From assembly GCA_954871525.1 (NCBI GenBank), contig OX940864.1, positions 30,731,001 through 30,795,000 of the forward strand: DNA of 64,000 nt, given 5' to 3'. Positions 31,548 through 43,931 of this stretch are shown one piece after another. Made by a program: the position numbers and the translations under genes. Every line of letters begins with the position of its first letter. Within the stretch, counting starts at the first letter, position 1. The DNA is from Parietaria judaica (Eukaryota; Streptophyta; Magnoliopsida; Rosales; Urticaceae). Under the pieces are notes generated by a model. The model was given only the letters and a program-made list of their open reading frames with translations, had not been told where the DNA came from and ran no database searches.

Positions 31548-34500
31548 CTAGGCCAATCCGACGAGCTTCTCACTGAGCTCCCACACCTTGCGCGCCTTCT
31601 CGACGTCGCTGGCTTCCTCGGAGAGCTGGTTCTCGAATGAAGCCGAGTCCTTGTTCCAGCTCCAGTAAACGCCGGACTTCGTTAAGCTCGGGTCGCTCAC
31701 CACCTGAAAAGCAAGAACACAAGAACAAACATCACAAACCTTTTATTATAATACAACATGTTAAGAAGATGAAAATATTGTCGAGAAACATGTTTATTAG
31801 TGCGAGGAGAAATGATTTTGTATTTGAACTTGTATTTTTAAGATAAAAAAAAAAGAAAAAAAGTTTCGAGTCTAATGTTATGAAAATTTGAAAAACTTTT
31901 TCACTAAAGTGTGTTCACGATAAATTTGTCTTTTTATCATGAATTAAATGCTCAATTTGATGATAAATGTGTCTTCCAAGTAACTAATTTAAACACTAGC
32001 AGGAATTTGTGGAGCTAAATAAACTGAAATGCGAACTTAATCCGTGATAAACACACAACGAGATTATTCTGCCATGGAACACTATATGTATTTATGCTGC
32101 AAATATCATCTTTATTTAACGAGGGTTTTTCAGCTGACCTGCGCGAGCCTCTTGCCGGATTCCTCCTCGGAGACGAAGCCCTTGGTGATGAACTTCTGGA
32201 AGGGGGGGAAGAGGAGGCGGAAGAGGGGGATGTGCTCGCGGAAGAGGCCGGTGGTTGCGATGCAGCCCGGGTAGAGCGAGGCGAAGGTGATGCCCGTGTC
32301 CTCGTGGTACCGCCGGTGGAACTCCTGCATCGTCAGCATGTTGCACACCTTGCTGTCCTTGTACGCCTTCGCCCCGTCGAACTCCCCTCCATCAATCATC
32401 GACGACCTGTTCTGCCCATTCAGCCCGCCCGCCATCCCACGCATGTCGCCCAGGTTTGCCTTTGGAGGCACGTTTCCGGCCAAAGTGTTCGTGTTCCCTG
32501 AGATACATATGTTGAAATTAATGGGAATAGTTTCTTAACTTAAGATATATATCATATGAGTATTTTTTTAACAAACACATTATGATGAATCATGATAAGA
32601 ACCTGTGATGGATCCGACGATGATGAGCCTCTTAGAAGGGTAATCGCTCTTGTTGAGATCCTCAAACAGCAGCCTTGAGAGGAGGAAATGGCCGAGGTGG
32701 TTCGTCCCCACGCTCAGCTCGAAACCGTCCGCCGTGAACGACGGCTCACTCGCAGTCGGCTGGTACACCGCCGCGTTGCACACCAGCACGTCGAGGGGCC
32801 GCCCCGAGCGTCGGAAGGCGTCCACGAACTGTCGCACGCTCTCGAGTGAGGCGAGGTCGAGGTGCATCACGCTGTAGCTCCCGCGCGCCATGCCTGCCGC
32901 CTTCGCCGCCCGCTCTGCCTTGAGGAAGTCGCGGCACGCCATGATCACGTCCCACTTCCCCGTCTCTGCCAGTGACTTTGCCGTCGCCAGGCCCAGCCCG
33001 GACGATGCACCAGTCACGATCACCGTGCCCTTGCGGAGTGTCTTCTTCCCGTCGGAGGACGAGCGGGTCGCTGACGGGCTTGCAGTTGTTGCAGCCGTCT
33101 GGGCTCTCACCGCTCCCGATCTCAACCCCTTCTGTAATTCATTCAAGAATGTTAGTTGTTGATTATTTGAACTTGTATTCAACTATAATTACATTATACA
33201 AGATCAAGGTTTTAAGCCTCGAGGCGTTTTCCTTCCGTGCCTCGAGGCGTAAGCCTCGATACTATAATATATAAATAATTATAAAAATATATATATAACA
33301 TAAGATATAATAAAATCCTCAAATATCATAAATCTGTAACTCAATCAGTCCAAAACAAAGCAACATAAAAATCTCATAAATAGAGCAGAGTGATGAGGGA
33401 GAGAGACGCAGAGGCAGAGTGATGAATAGGGATAGACACATGATTATATTATATATATAGTAATACTAATGAGATATACGAATCGTTTTTAGGGTTTTTT
33501 TTATTAAGTTTCGTATGGGCTCTTTTAATATGTAAAATAAAGCTAATTGGCCCAATTAAAAATTGCCAATGCCTCAGTCAAAACGCCTCAGACTCGCATG
33601 CCACAGTGCGTGAGGCGTTGCTTGAGGTGACCGCCTCGAGCGGCGCCGAAGAGGCGCAATAAAAAAGGCGCTCAGCCAGTTCGCCTCGTCGAGGCGCGCC
33701 TCACTACCTTTTTTTAAACCTTGTACAAGATTTATATATAGAATTATAGAATAACTGAAAAAAGAATGACTAAAAAATATACTTATAATTTATAAAAACA
33801 TGCAATCACTTCAAAAAATATAAAAAAAAAGTTCTAAATTTACCTTTAATTTTTTTCCTTAGCTTTTAAGTATTTTCAGTTTTTTATCCTTAATTATACT
33901 TACTTAGCCCATTTGAAATTATTTAACTCTTCAAATTTTTTATAATTGGTCGCCTCCGAGAATAAGTTTATAATTATAAATCACTCCTCCGACTCCTCCG
34001 CGGATCATACATTGGTTAAAATTGCAATGGCTCTGACGATTTAAACATATATAGATATTAATCAAGTCAATTGTGTGTCCATTTACTTGACATTACCAGC
34101 ACGTTGATTTTTTGGTTTTTTGCCGATATTTTTCCGGGTTTTCCCGGGTTTTTGAGCATTGATACGATATACAGTAGAAAACAAGATTGCATGTCCCTAA
34201 AAATCGTCCTTTTGTCCGATTACTGACTTTAAAGTCAAATGTATGTCCAATTAATTGACATTCCGAGAATAATGAAAATAAAAGGGATAACATGATCCAC
34301 CATTCCACTTCAAAGATTATATATATATATATAATATATATTTATTATCAGAAAAATAAATTAAAAAATGAAATACAATATTTGAACAGTTCACGAACCT
34401 TGCACCTCAAAGCACCGGAGCTAAAATCAGCTCTGTGACTGTCAGAGAGAGACACTCCGAACACACTCGAATCCTTGAACGAAGCACTGCATTTGCCCTA

Positions 34501-34665
34501 AACACCATAACCCATTTCCCAAAATTCAATCTTTAGTAAATATATATACGTATACCCATTAAAAAAATATATATATGCGTATACAATATATATATAGTTA
34601 TATACACTAACCTCTTTTGGGACAGAAAAAGCAGAGGGAACCAGAGTAGCAGCCTGAAGAGCCAT
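31548..34665 (-). CDS. POR: Light-dependent NADPH:protochlorophyllide oxidoreductase, chloroplast precursor
   Basis: Five exons on the minus strand: 34665-34612, 34497-34399, 33131-32603, 32497-32139 and 31703-31548. They give 1197 bases, 398 residues, in frame with GT-AG borders, the usual length for plant POR. Residues 1 to about 65 ([18 protein letters not shown]...) look like a plastid transit peptide rich in Ser and Ala. The Rossmann nucleotide motif TGASSGLG is at 91-98, [11 protein letters not shown] at about 169-178, and the catalytic Tyr-x3-Lys as YKDSK at 273-277. The enzyme uses light and NADPH to reduce protochlorophyllide to chlorophyllide in plastids, a late step of chlorophyll synthesis. 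Intron 2 (1.27 kb) carries a MITE. The isoform (A, B or C) cannot be fixed from sequence alone. Exons are GC-rich in contrast to the introns. Confidence 0.97.
33197..33731. mobile_element. hAT-like MITE in intron 2 of POR, 8-bp target duplication
   Basis: The element spans 33205-33723 (519 bp) with terminal inverted repeats CAAGGTTTTAA and TTAAACCTTG. It is flanked by TACAAGAT at 33197-33204 and 33724-33731. Subterminal regions are packed with GAGGCG/CGCCTC words in both orientations. Eight-bp duplications are typical of hAT elements. No transposase is encoded. It lies over 800 bp from either splice site of exon 2 and about 70 bp upstream of the exon 3 acceptor, without touching either. Confidence 0.87.
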
Positions 34666-34740
34666 GATCTCTCTTGATTATGCTTTCTGTTTTGAAGCTT
34701 TTGGTGATGACCCAAGTGAAGTAAAGTGACCAAGAAATGT

Positions 34741-34753
34741 GCATATATATAGA
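34741..34753 (-). promoter_or_regulatory. TATA box of POR and nearby light-type motifs
   Basis: Minus strand CTATATATATGC lies about 80 bp before the POR ATG (34665), so transcription would start near 34710-34720. Further upstream, a GATAAG (I-box core) occurs at 34853-34858 and a CCAAT at 34889-34893. I-boxes are common in light-regulated plant promoters. Their action here is inferred, not shown. Confidence 0.5.
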
Positions 34754-34759
34754 GAGATT

Positions 34760-35995
34760 AGAGACATGTGTCTGTATCTATATTTATGTGTATTGTTTCT
34801 GGATATTTGGCAGATTTTGGGCACAACAATGGTAAAATGTTTGGGATTGGAGGATAAGATAATTTGCAGCATGTGAGTGTGCCAAAGTGGCCAATGGGGC
34901 TTTGAGGATTGGATTTCCCTTTGGATATTTTTCACCTTTTTGCTATGAAGCCATTAATGGAAGGGTATTTTGGTCAATAATCACAAAAGGTTCCCATTCC
35001 CTGTGGTGTGGACTGAGGTTATGGGGTTTGAGATGAGATATGGTGATTGGTGAAAAAGACTTAATTGTGGGGCACGTTGTGGGATATATTATTATCACGT
35101 CATAGGATTCTTGTAAGAAAAAAATTCCAAATTGTTGAGCATAATTTTATTACCATGGTGTTTAAATTTTTTACCGGTTTTGACCGGCCCGGGAAATTAA
35201 TGGTATTCTAGTTTATACTGATATTTGGTGGTCTAGGGCACCGTTACTAAAGTTTATAGCTGGTAGAATACTAAAGTAGTGTCTGGTTATAGTCCCAAGA
35301 ACCTAGTAGTAGAACTAGTATTTACAAACCCGGTAACGATTTTTAAAACTATAAAAAATGGGGATTGAGATAGAGAGAACTCTCTGAATCCCGATTACCG
35401 GTCCCGGCTTTTACTTGTCAACCTATTTAATTCTAAGATAGGTGATATTTTTCCTCTGTCTATGTGATATAAAAAAATATATATGGGTGTTTCTTAAAAA
35501 TAGGGATTGAGAGAGCTCTCAAAATCCCTATCACCGTTCCCGACTTTACCTTAACGACCTTATAATTTTAAAATTGTTCATATTGTTGCCTCTGTTCTTA
35601 TGTGACGTATGGGTGTTTCGTTCCTTGATTTCATAGTTTTCAATTTTCCAAATTATTTTTGGGCTTATTTTGTCGTATTGGATAGACATGCATTCCATTG
35701 GGCTGGCCTAGTCCAACATTGTCCTATAGATTAAAGAAAGCCCTCAATTCTCTAAAAAAAAAAGAAGTGTGTTTACCAAATGATGGTTTAAAAATCAAAA
35801 GCTATATTAAAACTCAATGCAATAACCTCATAGTAGTTTTCTTTTCACAAATACACATCTATGCAATTGCATACATAAAAAAAAAAATGCATGAAAAATT
35901 AATTTTAACACTAGAATACATACAAATACAGATTATTATATGTATTTTTCGGATTATATAAAATTTGGGCCCTATACGGTAAAATCAAAGTCCAC
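34760..35995. other. Intergenic region upstream of POR
   Basis: The first 200 bp would be POR promoter. The remainder is AT-rich, with two diverged copies of a 'GGGATTGAGAGAG...CTCTC..AATCCC..ACCG' phrase (35361-35400 and 35502-35540). No gene is seen. Confidence 0.45.
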
Positions 35996-35999
35996 TAGA

Positions 36000-38335
36000 T
36001 AAGCTCAATTTGGCGAGGCTCGGACTCACAAGAGTCAAGACGGCAAGGCCCAAGATCGAAGCCGCATCCGAAAGTGGCATGCGATTCCCAGTTATTGGGA
36101 ATATTCAAGTCCGTCCTGCTTGAATTCGCACCACATGGCACTGCCTTGTGGCTTGCTCAGATATTCACCAATGAGCAGAAGACAAATATGGCGCTGATTT
36201 CTATTCAGCAGCCAATCAGCTAAGGGTTGACTCGAAGAAAGCCAACCACGGCTGATCTCGTCGGCCAATCAGCGAAGAAGCTTTGCTTCTCTCCAACCAG
36301 CGAGAATCCAATCATTGGCTGGCGGCTCCTAGCGATCCGAGCCTTGCTTGGATCTGCGCCGAGTGGCGCTCGCGTGAGCCAATCAGAATGAAGCCCAAGT
36401 GGGCTTTGTCTCGCCAACGGCTGGGCCGAAGGCCCAGCGTTATTCGCTGATGGCTGGTCCACTCGATGTGGACCAGCAAAACACGCCACGTCTGGACCAC
36501 AGATTCCACGCGCGTCGGGTGCGTGCGTAGCACCTGCCTGACCGAAAATATTATTTTTTTAAATTAGTTTTGGTTTCGGGTTTTTACCCGAACCCAATAC
36601 AGTTCGGGTCAAAAATATTTTGTTTTAAATTGACCCGAAGTGCGTTGGAAATAATAAATTGAAATAATTTAATTGTTTTAATTTATTTGAAACCCTAAGA
36701 AAATAAAATCAGATTAATTAGTTTGTCTAATTAATTATTAAAAATGGATAATTAATTTCTTTTGATAAGAATTAATTAAGTACATTTTTAATTGTATTCC
36801 GTAGATAATAATCTAATTATTAATTTAACCCTCCTAACACATTTATTTATATAGTGGGCTATATAATATTGCGTTTTAATTGAGCGGTTTCGATTGAGTA
36901 ATAGATAATAAATAATTAATCGATAAATAACTTCATTTATTAATTGCGGAAAAATTCTTGAGGACCGTGTTCTTGTCTTAGAAAGAGGCAACCAAAAGTG
37001 GGGCCGGTATACGTCCCTTACAATGGCCGGTTAGGGACCCCTCCCATCTGATTGGAGAACACACCTCAGTCTATCACTACCGTAATTAATATATGATTTT
37101 ATTCTAGGTTCTTAGTATACCTTGTATATGATAATAACATAGGAATAAGCTTATTAATGAGTCATTAATGGGAAGCTTATTATGAGCTATAAAACGATAG
37201 GATTTCTTTTAATTCTGGATAATTAAAATGTAAGTTCCTAGTTTAGAGCTCGTGCCTAGATAACCGAGTTTATCTTAGATGGTTAAAACATTTGTAGTCC
37301 AAATAGCAAGAGTTAGCATAAGAAGGTCTCCATTTGTTGCCATACAACGACAGGCTGCATAACACCTCGTGTCAGCTAGATCTGGCCTCCTATGGAAATG
37401 TTTCAGTTATGTAGGTGATAAGTCACCGTACTGGTCTGTTTATAGATAAGGTGAGCAGATGTATTTCAACGGCCGTGTGTCAGCTAGATCTGGCCTCCTA
37501 AGGGCGGTGACTGCTTGAGTTAAGTCTATGAACCAAAAACGAGTGGGTTACTCTTGCATGTGATGATTCAATTCGCTGCATGGCCGTTCTAAAGTGGTAG
37601 TTAGTTCATGTGATAACTCTTGGTAAGTTTTCGTGAATTAATAGAGTTGAGACCGAACTCTGTTTAGCTAGTGCGTGGTTAGTATGCAGGAGAAGGTGCA
37701 ACCACGTATCGGTTGCTAAATTACCTTGAGAATAGTGAGTAAAGATTTTTCCTATGTTTATTCTTCGATACAATGCAAAAGTATACTATTCCCAAAATTT
37801 CTAGAAACATTAGAAACATTCTCCTATATAAGATTTAGTAAAAGTTTCATTCATGTCAATTAGCTATGTCGCACCCCATCATGTCGTTGTTGTCGAACAA
37901 CACTCTGGATAGGAATAGAAACAACAGTTGTCCAAAGTAAGTGATTTGTTCACTTATGAATTATCTTTTATTCACGGTTAGTATTTTTGCTAGAATTACA
38001 ATAGAGTAGTTCTATGTATTTGAACATGGTTAGTGATTTGTTCTATGTATTATTCGAGAAGTGATTTGATCGTTTATGTTGACTGACTTGATAAACGAAA
38101 AACTCTAAATCTTATGAAATAATATTATTAAATGTTTAATAGATTCATTAATTGGTTAGTAGTGATTATTATACCATAGGGATCATTAATCATCTTAATA
38201 TAGATAAGATAAACAAGATTGACCAATGAGTGAACTGTTTGTCAGTTCCCGATTTGTTTGAGAATCTTATCTAAAGGTTAAAATGATTAATAGACTTATT
38301 GGCCCACTTAATCTTAACCAATCAGATTTATACCC
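36000..38335 (+). mobile_element. Copia-type element fragment: leader and start of gag
   Basis: This region parallels the leader of the copia element at 50.6-52.5 kb. Both have a GC-richer block, then RNA-leader text with CAAAAGTGGGGCCGGT (36993-37008 here, about 51630 there) and a GGACCCCTCCYATC phrase, and then paired repeats 108 bp apart. A gag-like start (ATGTCGCACCCCATCATG) occurs at 37868. No LTR or pol is attached, so it is a truncated or internally deleted copy. The minus-strand open frames at 36220-36533 are not supported as genes. Confidence 0.5.
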
Positions 38336-39831
38336 ATTAAGTCTACGACAAATGAAGGAAATGCCCATTTGTAACACAACGTTTCAAAAAAATGCCCATT
38401 TCTTTTGGTAAAAAAAAACCACCAACAAAATAAAATGTAGACCAATATGCCCTTGTGAATTTTGGCGTTTTTTTTTTCAATGACGTGTAATATTAATTAC
38501 GTGTTGTGTTTAAAATTAATTAAAATTAATAGATATTCAGTTTAACGATCGTTGGATTTGAATAAAAAACTGAATATATCCTAAAAAGTAGCAAAGAATA
38601 ACTGAATCTATTTATCCAACCATAATTAATATTCAAATAACATTCCCTAATATTCAGCATTTTACAACCAAAATTTAAAACAAAATTTCAAAATATATTA
38701 GAAAATAATTAGTTATTTCCGCAATTTTTTACCAAAGCATTTATCTCTGGTTCAATCTTACTCTTATTTGCAGGAACATTTTTCAAGAATCCATTTAAAT
38801 ATACCAATTTGAAACTATCAATTAAATAATGAATCTTGTATATGTATATACGAATATTTTTTACGGGAACCGTTGGTAAATTAATATATGAATCATGTAT
38901 ATATATATATATATAAACCAATTTCAAACTGTAAATTAATATACGAATCTTATATATGTATATACGAATATTTTGTACAGGAACCGTTGGTAAATTAATA
39001 TACGAATCATGTATATATATATAAACCAATTTCAAACTGTAAATATATATAGAAAAACTCTAAAAAACTGTATAAAAAAATGTAAAAAACTGTAAATACT
39101 GTAAATATTTAAAAACTGTAAATACTGTAAATATATATACAAAAATTGTAAAAAAAAACTGTAAATACTGTAAAAATATAAAAACTGTAAATACTGTAAA
39201 TATACAAATTAAAACTGTAAAAAACTGAAAATATATAAACCAATTTCAAATCCGCCACGGTCTCCGCTCGAATCCGGCGATGGCTGTCAATCCGATGAGG
39301 ATATCGTCACCATGATCTTCGCGGTGAAAAAGGGCGCTACTGAGGCGCGGCGCGACATGGATTGCGACGACGAGCAGTGAGGGCACGGGACGACGAATGC
39401 AAAGGATAACGACGACCGATATTGAAGACGATGGAGTGTTGATGGAGAAGACGGGAGGGGACGGCAGCAACTGCGAGCGGAGAGGTTGACGGCGACAAAA
39501 AATTGAAGCAGAATGTCGATGGCGGGTGAGAGAAACGAAGGAAAAAGCTGAGGTGGTTGAGGAAATAAATGTGTTTGAATTTTAATTAATTATAGAATAT
39601 CTTTAAATTAAATATGATATTTAATTGGTGAGTCAAACGTAATGATTGCTATTTTAAATTTTCGATTTAAAAAATAATAAATAAATAAAACAAAAATTAG
39701 AAACTGTAATTAGGGATAAAATGGTCCAAAATAATTCATTAATGAGTATAAAATAGTTTTCTGAAACTATGGGCATTTTTCATAAACCTTGGGTATTTTT
39801 TGGGCAGTTTGTGGGTTTACTATTAAGTCTA
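38336..39831. mobile_element. 1.48-kb element flanked by a 10-bp direct repeat
   Basis: The direct repeat ATTAAGTCTA stands at 38336-38345 and 39822-39831 and brackets 38346-39821. The ends carry related text in opposite orientation: AAATGCCCATTTG with CGTTTCAAAAAAATGCCC at the left, CTGAAACTATGGGCATTTTTC and GGGTATTTTTTGGGCAG at the right. A 9-10-bp duplication and such ends fit a Mutator-like non-autonomous element. The interior has tandem repeats and no recognisable transposase. Minus-strand frames at 39470-39246 are unassigned. Confidence 0.6.
38805..39050. repeat. About 110-bp tandem repeat followed by CTGTAAATA-type simple repeats
   Basis: Copies starting CAATTT at 38805, 38919 and 39027 share GTATATACGAATATTTT and GGAACCGTTGGTAAATTAAT. 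The array passes into short repeats of ACTGTAAAT (39050-39235). The repeat makes a minus-strand open frame with a duplicated peptide (SYINLPTVPV), which I regard as a by-product. Confidence 0.8.
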
Positions 39832-40517
39832 TTTGTTTTTTTTTTTGTTTTTAATTTTAAGATCTTAATACCTCTTATTGTAACTTATTCGGTCAGATGT
39901 CACCATTACACTTAATACCTCTTATTCCAACTATACGTATTTTTTCTCTGTCTCTTTATCTCCTCTTTATCCCAGCAACCTTCCTATCGTCAATTTTCTT
40001 CATCGACCAAGCTCATCCGACCGGCGGCGCTCCTCCGACGGACGGCTCCTCTGACCAGCAGGTGCTCTCTCTCTCTCTCTCTTGTTGCTGGGTTTGGTCA
40101 TTTGGGGGTTTTAGAGTTTGGCGATTTGGAGAAGATGTTGCCATGGATGTTTGGGCAGTTATGTGACGACCTTCGGTGGTTGTAAAAAAAGTGGGGCTTG
40201 TTTTCATTGAACCTAGAAATCTAAAAAACCCATCACAATGATATGAAAAAAAAAAAAAAACGAATTGAGGAGGTCAATAATTAGGTTGAAATAATTTAAC
40301 TATGATATTAAAGTTAAAGCAGTGAATTATGCTTGATGAAGAATGATGCAGCTAGACTGCATATGTGCTCGTGATTAAGCAATTCAATGCCTTGTTTTTT
40401 TATATATTTTTAAATTAGATTGTATTATGGGTTTGTAATTAAGCGATTCAAAAACTGGTTTGATTGGGATTCTATGTTTTTTTTTTACTCTATTTAATTT
40501 TGTTGTAGTGAATATAC

Positions 40518-41466
40518 ATGGAGCAATCTAGTGAAAATCAAAGAGCGATTTGGAAGAAACTTGAAATAGAAAAAATGTTTTTAGAGACGTGTATTCAAGA
40601 AGTATCTTTGAATGGGAGACTTGGAAGTAGTTTGAAGCCAACTTCGTGGACCAAAGTCAAAGAAGCTTTAGAGAGTAACCATGGTTTTACGGCCTCACAA
40701 AAACAAATGAAGAATCACTACGATTATTTGAGGGACAAATATCAAGGTTGGTTGGCAATATCTAAGAAAACGGGAAATGTCTATGATCCTACAACTAATA
40801 CTATTCATATGTCAAATGCCGAGTGGGATGAAGGTACGTCTATCTATTTAAAAAATTATTATAATTTTATATATTTAATTTTATACTATATATTGAAATG
40901 ATATATGTTTTGATTTTTGGATATTAGGCTCATCCTAAAGCTAAACCATTGAAAATCTCTCCTTTACCATTTCCGGAACTTTGTACAACATTGTTTCATG
41001 GTACCACGGCAAGTGGAGTTTATGGTTGGAGCCCTAGTTGTACAACTCCTAGACCTCGTATGGTGATTCCATCTCCGGCTATTGAGCTAGATGCTTCTTT
41101 CGAGGAAAATGGTGAAAATGTTGATGCTTTCCCTTCTCAACGCCCTACTCCTTTGAAGGAACCAAAAAGAGAGTGCCCTACTCATTTAGAAGGACCAAAA
41201 AGAAAGAAGGTGAAATTACAAGATACCGAAGAAAAATCTCTAACAAGCTCGAGTCGTTGGTTCAAAATCAACCCACGATTGGCCCTACCATAGAGGCATG
41301 CATGGAAAAATTGGATGAATTTGGATGGGAAGAGCCTTTATATTCTACCGCCGTTTGTGTACTTTGTGAAGGAGAGAGTTATAGAAAAGCATGGATGAAC
41401 ATGAAAGACGTGAAAGCTATGGAAAATTGGGTTAAAGTTGTTGATAAAAAGTTTGGAATTTTCTAA
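40518..41466 (+). pseudogene. Myb/SANT-like DNA-binding domain protein (PIF/Harbinger ORF1 type), one frameshift
   Basis: Exon 1 (40518 to about 40833) encodes MEQSSENQRAIWKKLEIEKM then the trihelix/Myb-SANT-like core (SWTKVKEALESNHGFTASQK, MKNHYDYLRDKYQGW). A GT near 40834 and the AG at 40926-40927 border an intron of about 93 bp, after which coding resumes with AHPKAKPLKISPLPFPEL. Near 41235-41245 the frame slips by one base. The C-terminus then reads in another frame (NKLESLVQNQPTIGPTIEAC, then EPLYSTAVCVLCEGESYRKA) to a stop at 41466. In PIF/Harbinger elements the Myb-like partner binds element ends and brings the transposase. Domesticated relatives exist, but the frameshift and the transposon setting argue against a working host gene. 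Confidence 0.7.
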
Positions 41467-41940
41467 TTTAGTATTTCTATGTACCTTTTTTTGTGTCATG
41501 AACATGTATATTGTGCCATGAAAAAGATATTTGTAATTTTTGTCATGAACATGTATATTGTGTCATGAAGTAGATAATTTTATGTATTTCTTGTCATGAA
41601 CATGTATTTTGTGTCTTGAACAAAATCTTGGCTATAATTGTTGGTATAAAATATATTTTGGGTTATGAAAATTGTTATGCATTTTATGTTTAAATTGATA
41701 AATTTTCACAATTAAAATATATTATGCTTGAATTGATAAATTTTTATGATTATTATACATAAAATTTTATAATAAATATGTAATTAAATAATTATTTTAA
41801 ATAAAAACTGTATTAAGATGTTTTAAAAAAAACAAACAGACTTAATTTTTAGTCATTCAGATTAAGAGGTAACATCTTAATATTAAGATCTGCAATAAGA
41901 TTCAGACGTGTTAATCTTAAAAAAAACAAACACAGCCTTA

Positions 41941-43931
41941 GATATAGTATTCTCTAAGAGCTTGTTAATACTTTGTGTATTACGGTCAATTATAAACAAG
42001 CTAGAGAATATGAATACTTTGTCAATTGGCTGAGAGTTATTCAAGAATCATGGTATATATAAATAATGCTAGAAATATAAACTTTTTGTAAGTTTTTGGA
42101 TTTCAAGCATAAATGCCGTCGGCTAATCACTAAGTGAGTCTGAATTTTGAGTTCAGTGATCACATGATAGTGAAATTGATTTCTCTATCAGTTAACGGTT
42201 CCGGGTACACTATTGCAGTTAGTGTAGCATGATACGTGAACCGAACCTAGAAATTAATGCGTGAATCTATGATAAACATTTAAGGATATTTGCTTTCAAA
42301 GCAACAAAGATATACAATCAATGCTTTGATTTATGATATCTGGAGTTGGACTTGAATTAGTTTATGATTATATATAAAGAGTATTCACCTTCCGTGAATG
42401 CAAGTCTTCTGGAATATAATTATGTGATAAATTAAGTTGTTGATAAGTAGACTAGATTCTTTGAGAATCAGGGTCTTATCAAAAGTGATTTGTTCACTTT
42501 ATTCCATGAACATTAAGTTGATGTTAAATATTAAAAGATTTACATATATGAAACCATAGTCATAATTAGAGACAATTAGGATAACTCAGATGTAGTGGGA
42601 GTTGTGTCAGTTGATTCTGGACTACTAGTATCGACTAATATCAACGTGTTTATTTAATAAACAGATACGTAGAACTTCATATAATTAATGAAGAAGTCTA
42701 ATTATGAATAATAGCAGGAAGTTACAAAATAGTTGACTAGTCAACATCTGGAACCAAGGTACTTAGTTAACGGTTTAAAGGTGCCGTAAGTATCTAAAGT
42801 AAGAGTGGAATAGACGGAAGGGTAATGCCTTAATAGCTAGAGTAGTAATCGAGGGTTATTCCCTACAAAAATAAGAGAGAAAAGAAAAGGTAAAATCTTT
42901 TGCTCTCTGATTACTATGTTATCTATCCAGATTCTCTTGTCCATTGCCTGAATCGTCGAACGACGATGGCGGATAAATGTCAATTGTCTTTCTGAATGGC
43001 AAGGTTGACTAGAATTATCTTTATGGATTTGTTCCGGATTGTATTTTGTATAATTAAGATTTGGAGATAAATTTACTGTATATTTTGAGCCGTGTCGGAT
43101 CAATGTAAATTTTCAAATCTTAGAAGCTTAAGGTTATTAAACCTGAAAGCGGAAGCGTAAACGTTATTGAGACCTGCATCTGGAATCTCAATAACTCAGC
43201 TTAATTATGGTTTTCTGAGTTCGATGTATAAACAAATAATTATAAATCGAGTCGATGTAATTATTAAAATGATATGATAACATTGGTTTAACATAATACC
43301 TTTTCTGTTAGAAGCGTACTACGAAGAACCTCTATGTAACATTGGTAATTATGATTACCAATATAGTCCTTGATAAATTTACCAAGTGAATAAAAAGTTC
43401 TCATTATTTGGATATAACGGAGGAACTTACATGCTATCACATTAAGAGATGTTTAATATCTCAAGTAATGTTGCATTTTATGATAGTCATAAGTAGGACA
43501 CTAAGGGTTTTTCTAATCCGAGAATTAGTGTCTAACCTCATTAAAGGAGCGATCACATGGATTAATGCTTCACGACAATCCTGGATAGCAGATTCCTCAT
43601 GGTGGCTAATTTTAATGTCTTGGACATTAATTGATATAGTCAAGCTCAATATCCTCACGGATATGAAAGCAATTCAAATTTCTAGTAAAAACCGCTAACG
43701 TTATACTAATTTGCATTAGTACTTGAGTGGGAGCTTTAAACCATATAAGGGTAAACAAGGAATACAATCTTCTGGATAAGATTGTAGGCGACATAGAAAC
43801 ATAACATAGTTATAGCTAATTGACCACTCTGTTTTCCTGAGGAAAAACGTCTAGAGTTAATTCTCGAGGACTTTGTTGGAAAAATAGATTTAAGGAATCG
43901 ATGCATCTTCTTAAGAGTGCAAGTGGGAGAT
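41941..43931. other. Decayed copia interior with polypurine tract
   Basis: No intact gene. The sequence ends in AAGTGGGAGA (43921-43930), a copia-type polypurine tract directly before the TGTTGG start of an LTR. I therefore read this stretch as the non-coding or decayed 3' interior of a copia element on the plus strand. The open frame 43408-43698 has no recognisable domain. Confidence 0.45.

Larger units (their letters stand above)
38337..41940 (+). mobile_element. PIF/Harbinger-like element carrying a Myb/SANT ORF, with the 1.48-kb element inserted in its left end
   Basis: The right end reads AAAAAAAACAAACACAGCC followed by TTA (41938-41940). At the left, TTA (38337-38339) is followed by AGTCTA, then the 1.48-kb insertion, and then TTTGTTTTTTTTT after the duplicated site. 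The joined left end resembles the inverted right end (GGCTGTGTTTGTTTTTTTT). Adjacent subterminal text (TAAGATCTTAATACCTCTTA and its inverse) also matches between ends. TTA duplications and a Myb-type first ORF are typical of PIF/Harbinger elements. The DDE transposase ORF is absent. Confidence 0.6.

Noticed and set aside
36220..36533. Two minus-strand ORFs upstream of the copia leader fragment
   Set aside because: They overlap in different frames and lie in the GC-richer leader block. There is no recognisable domain and no splice context.
38709..39035. Minus-strand ORF with a duplicated peptide
   Set aside because: The duplication follows the DNA tandem repeat, the composition is AT-driven, and there is no homology that I recognise.
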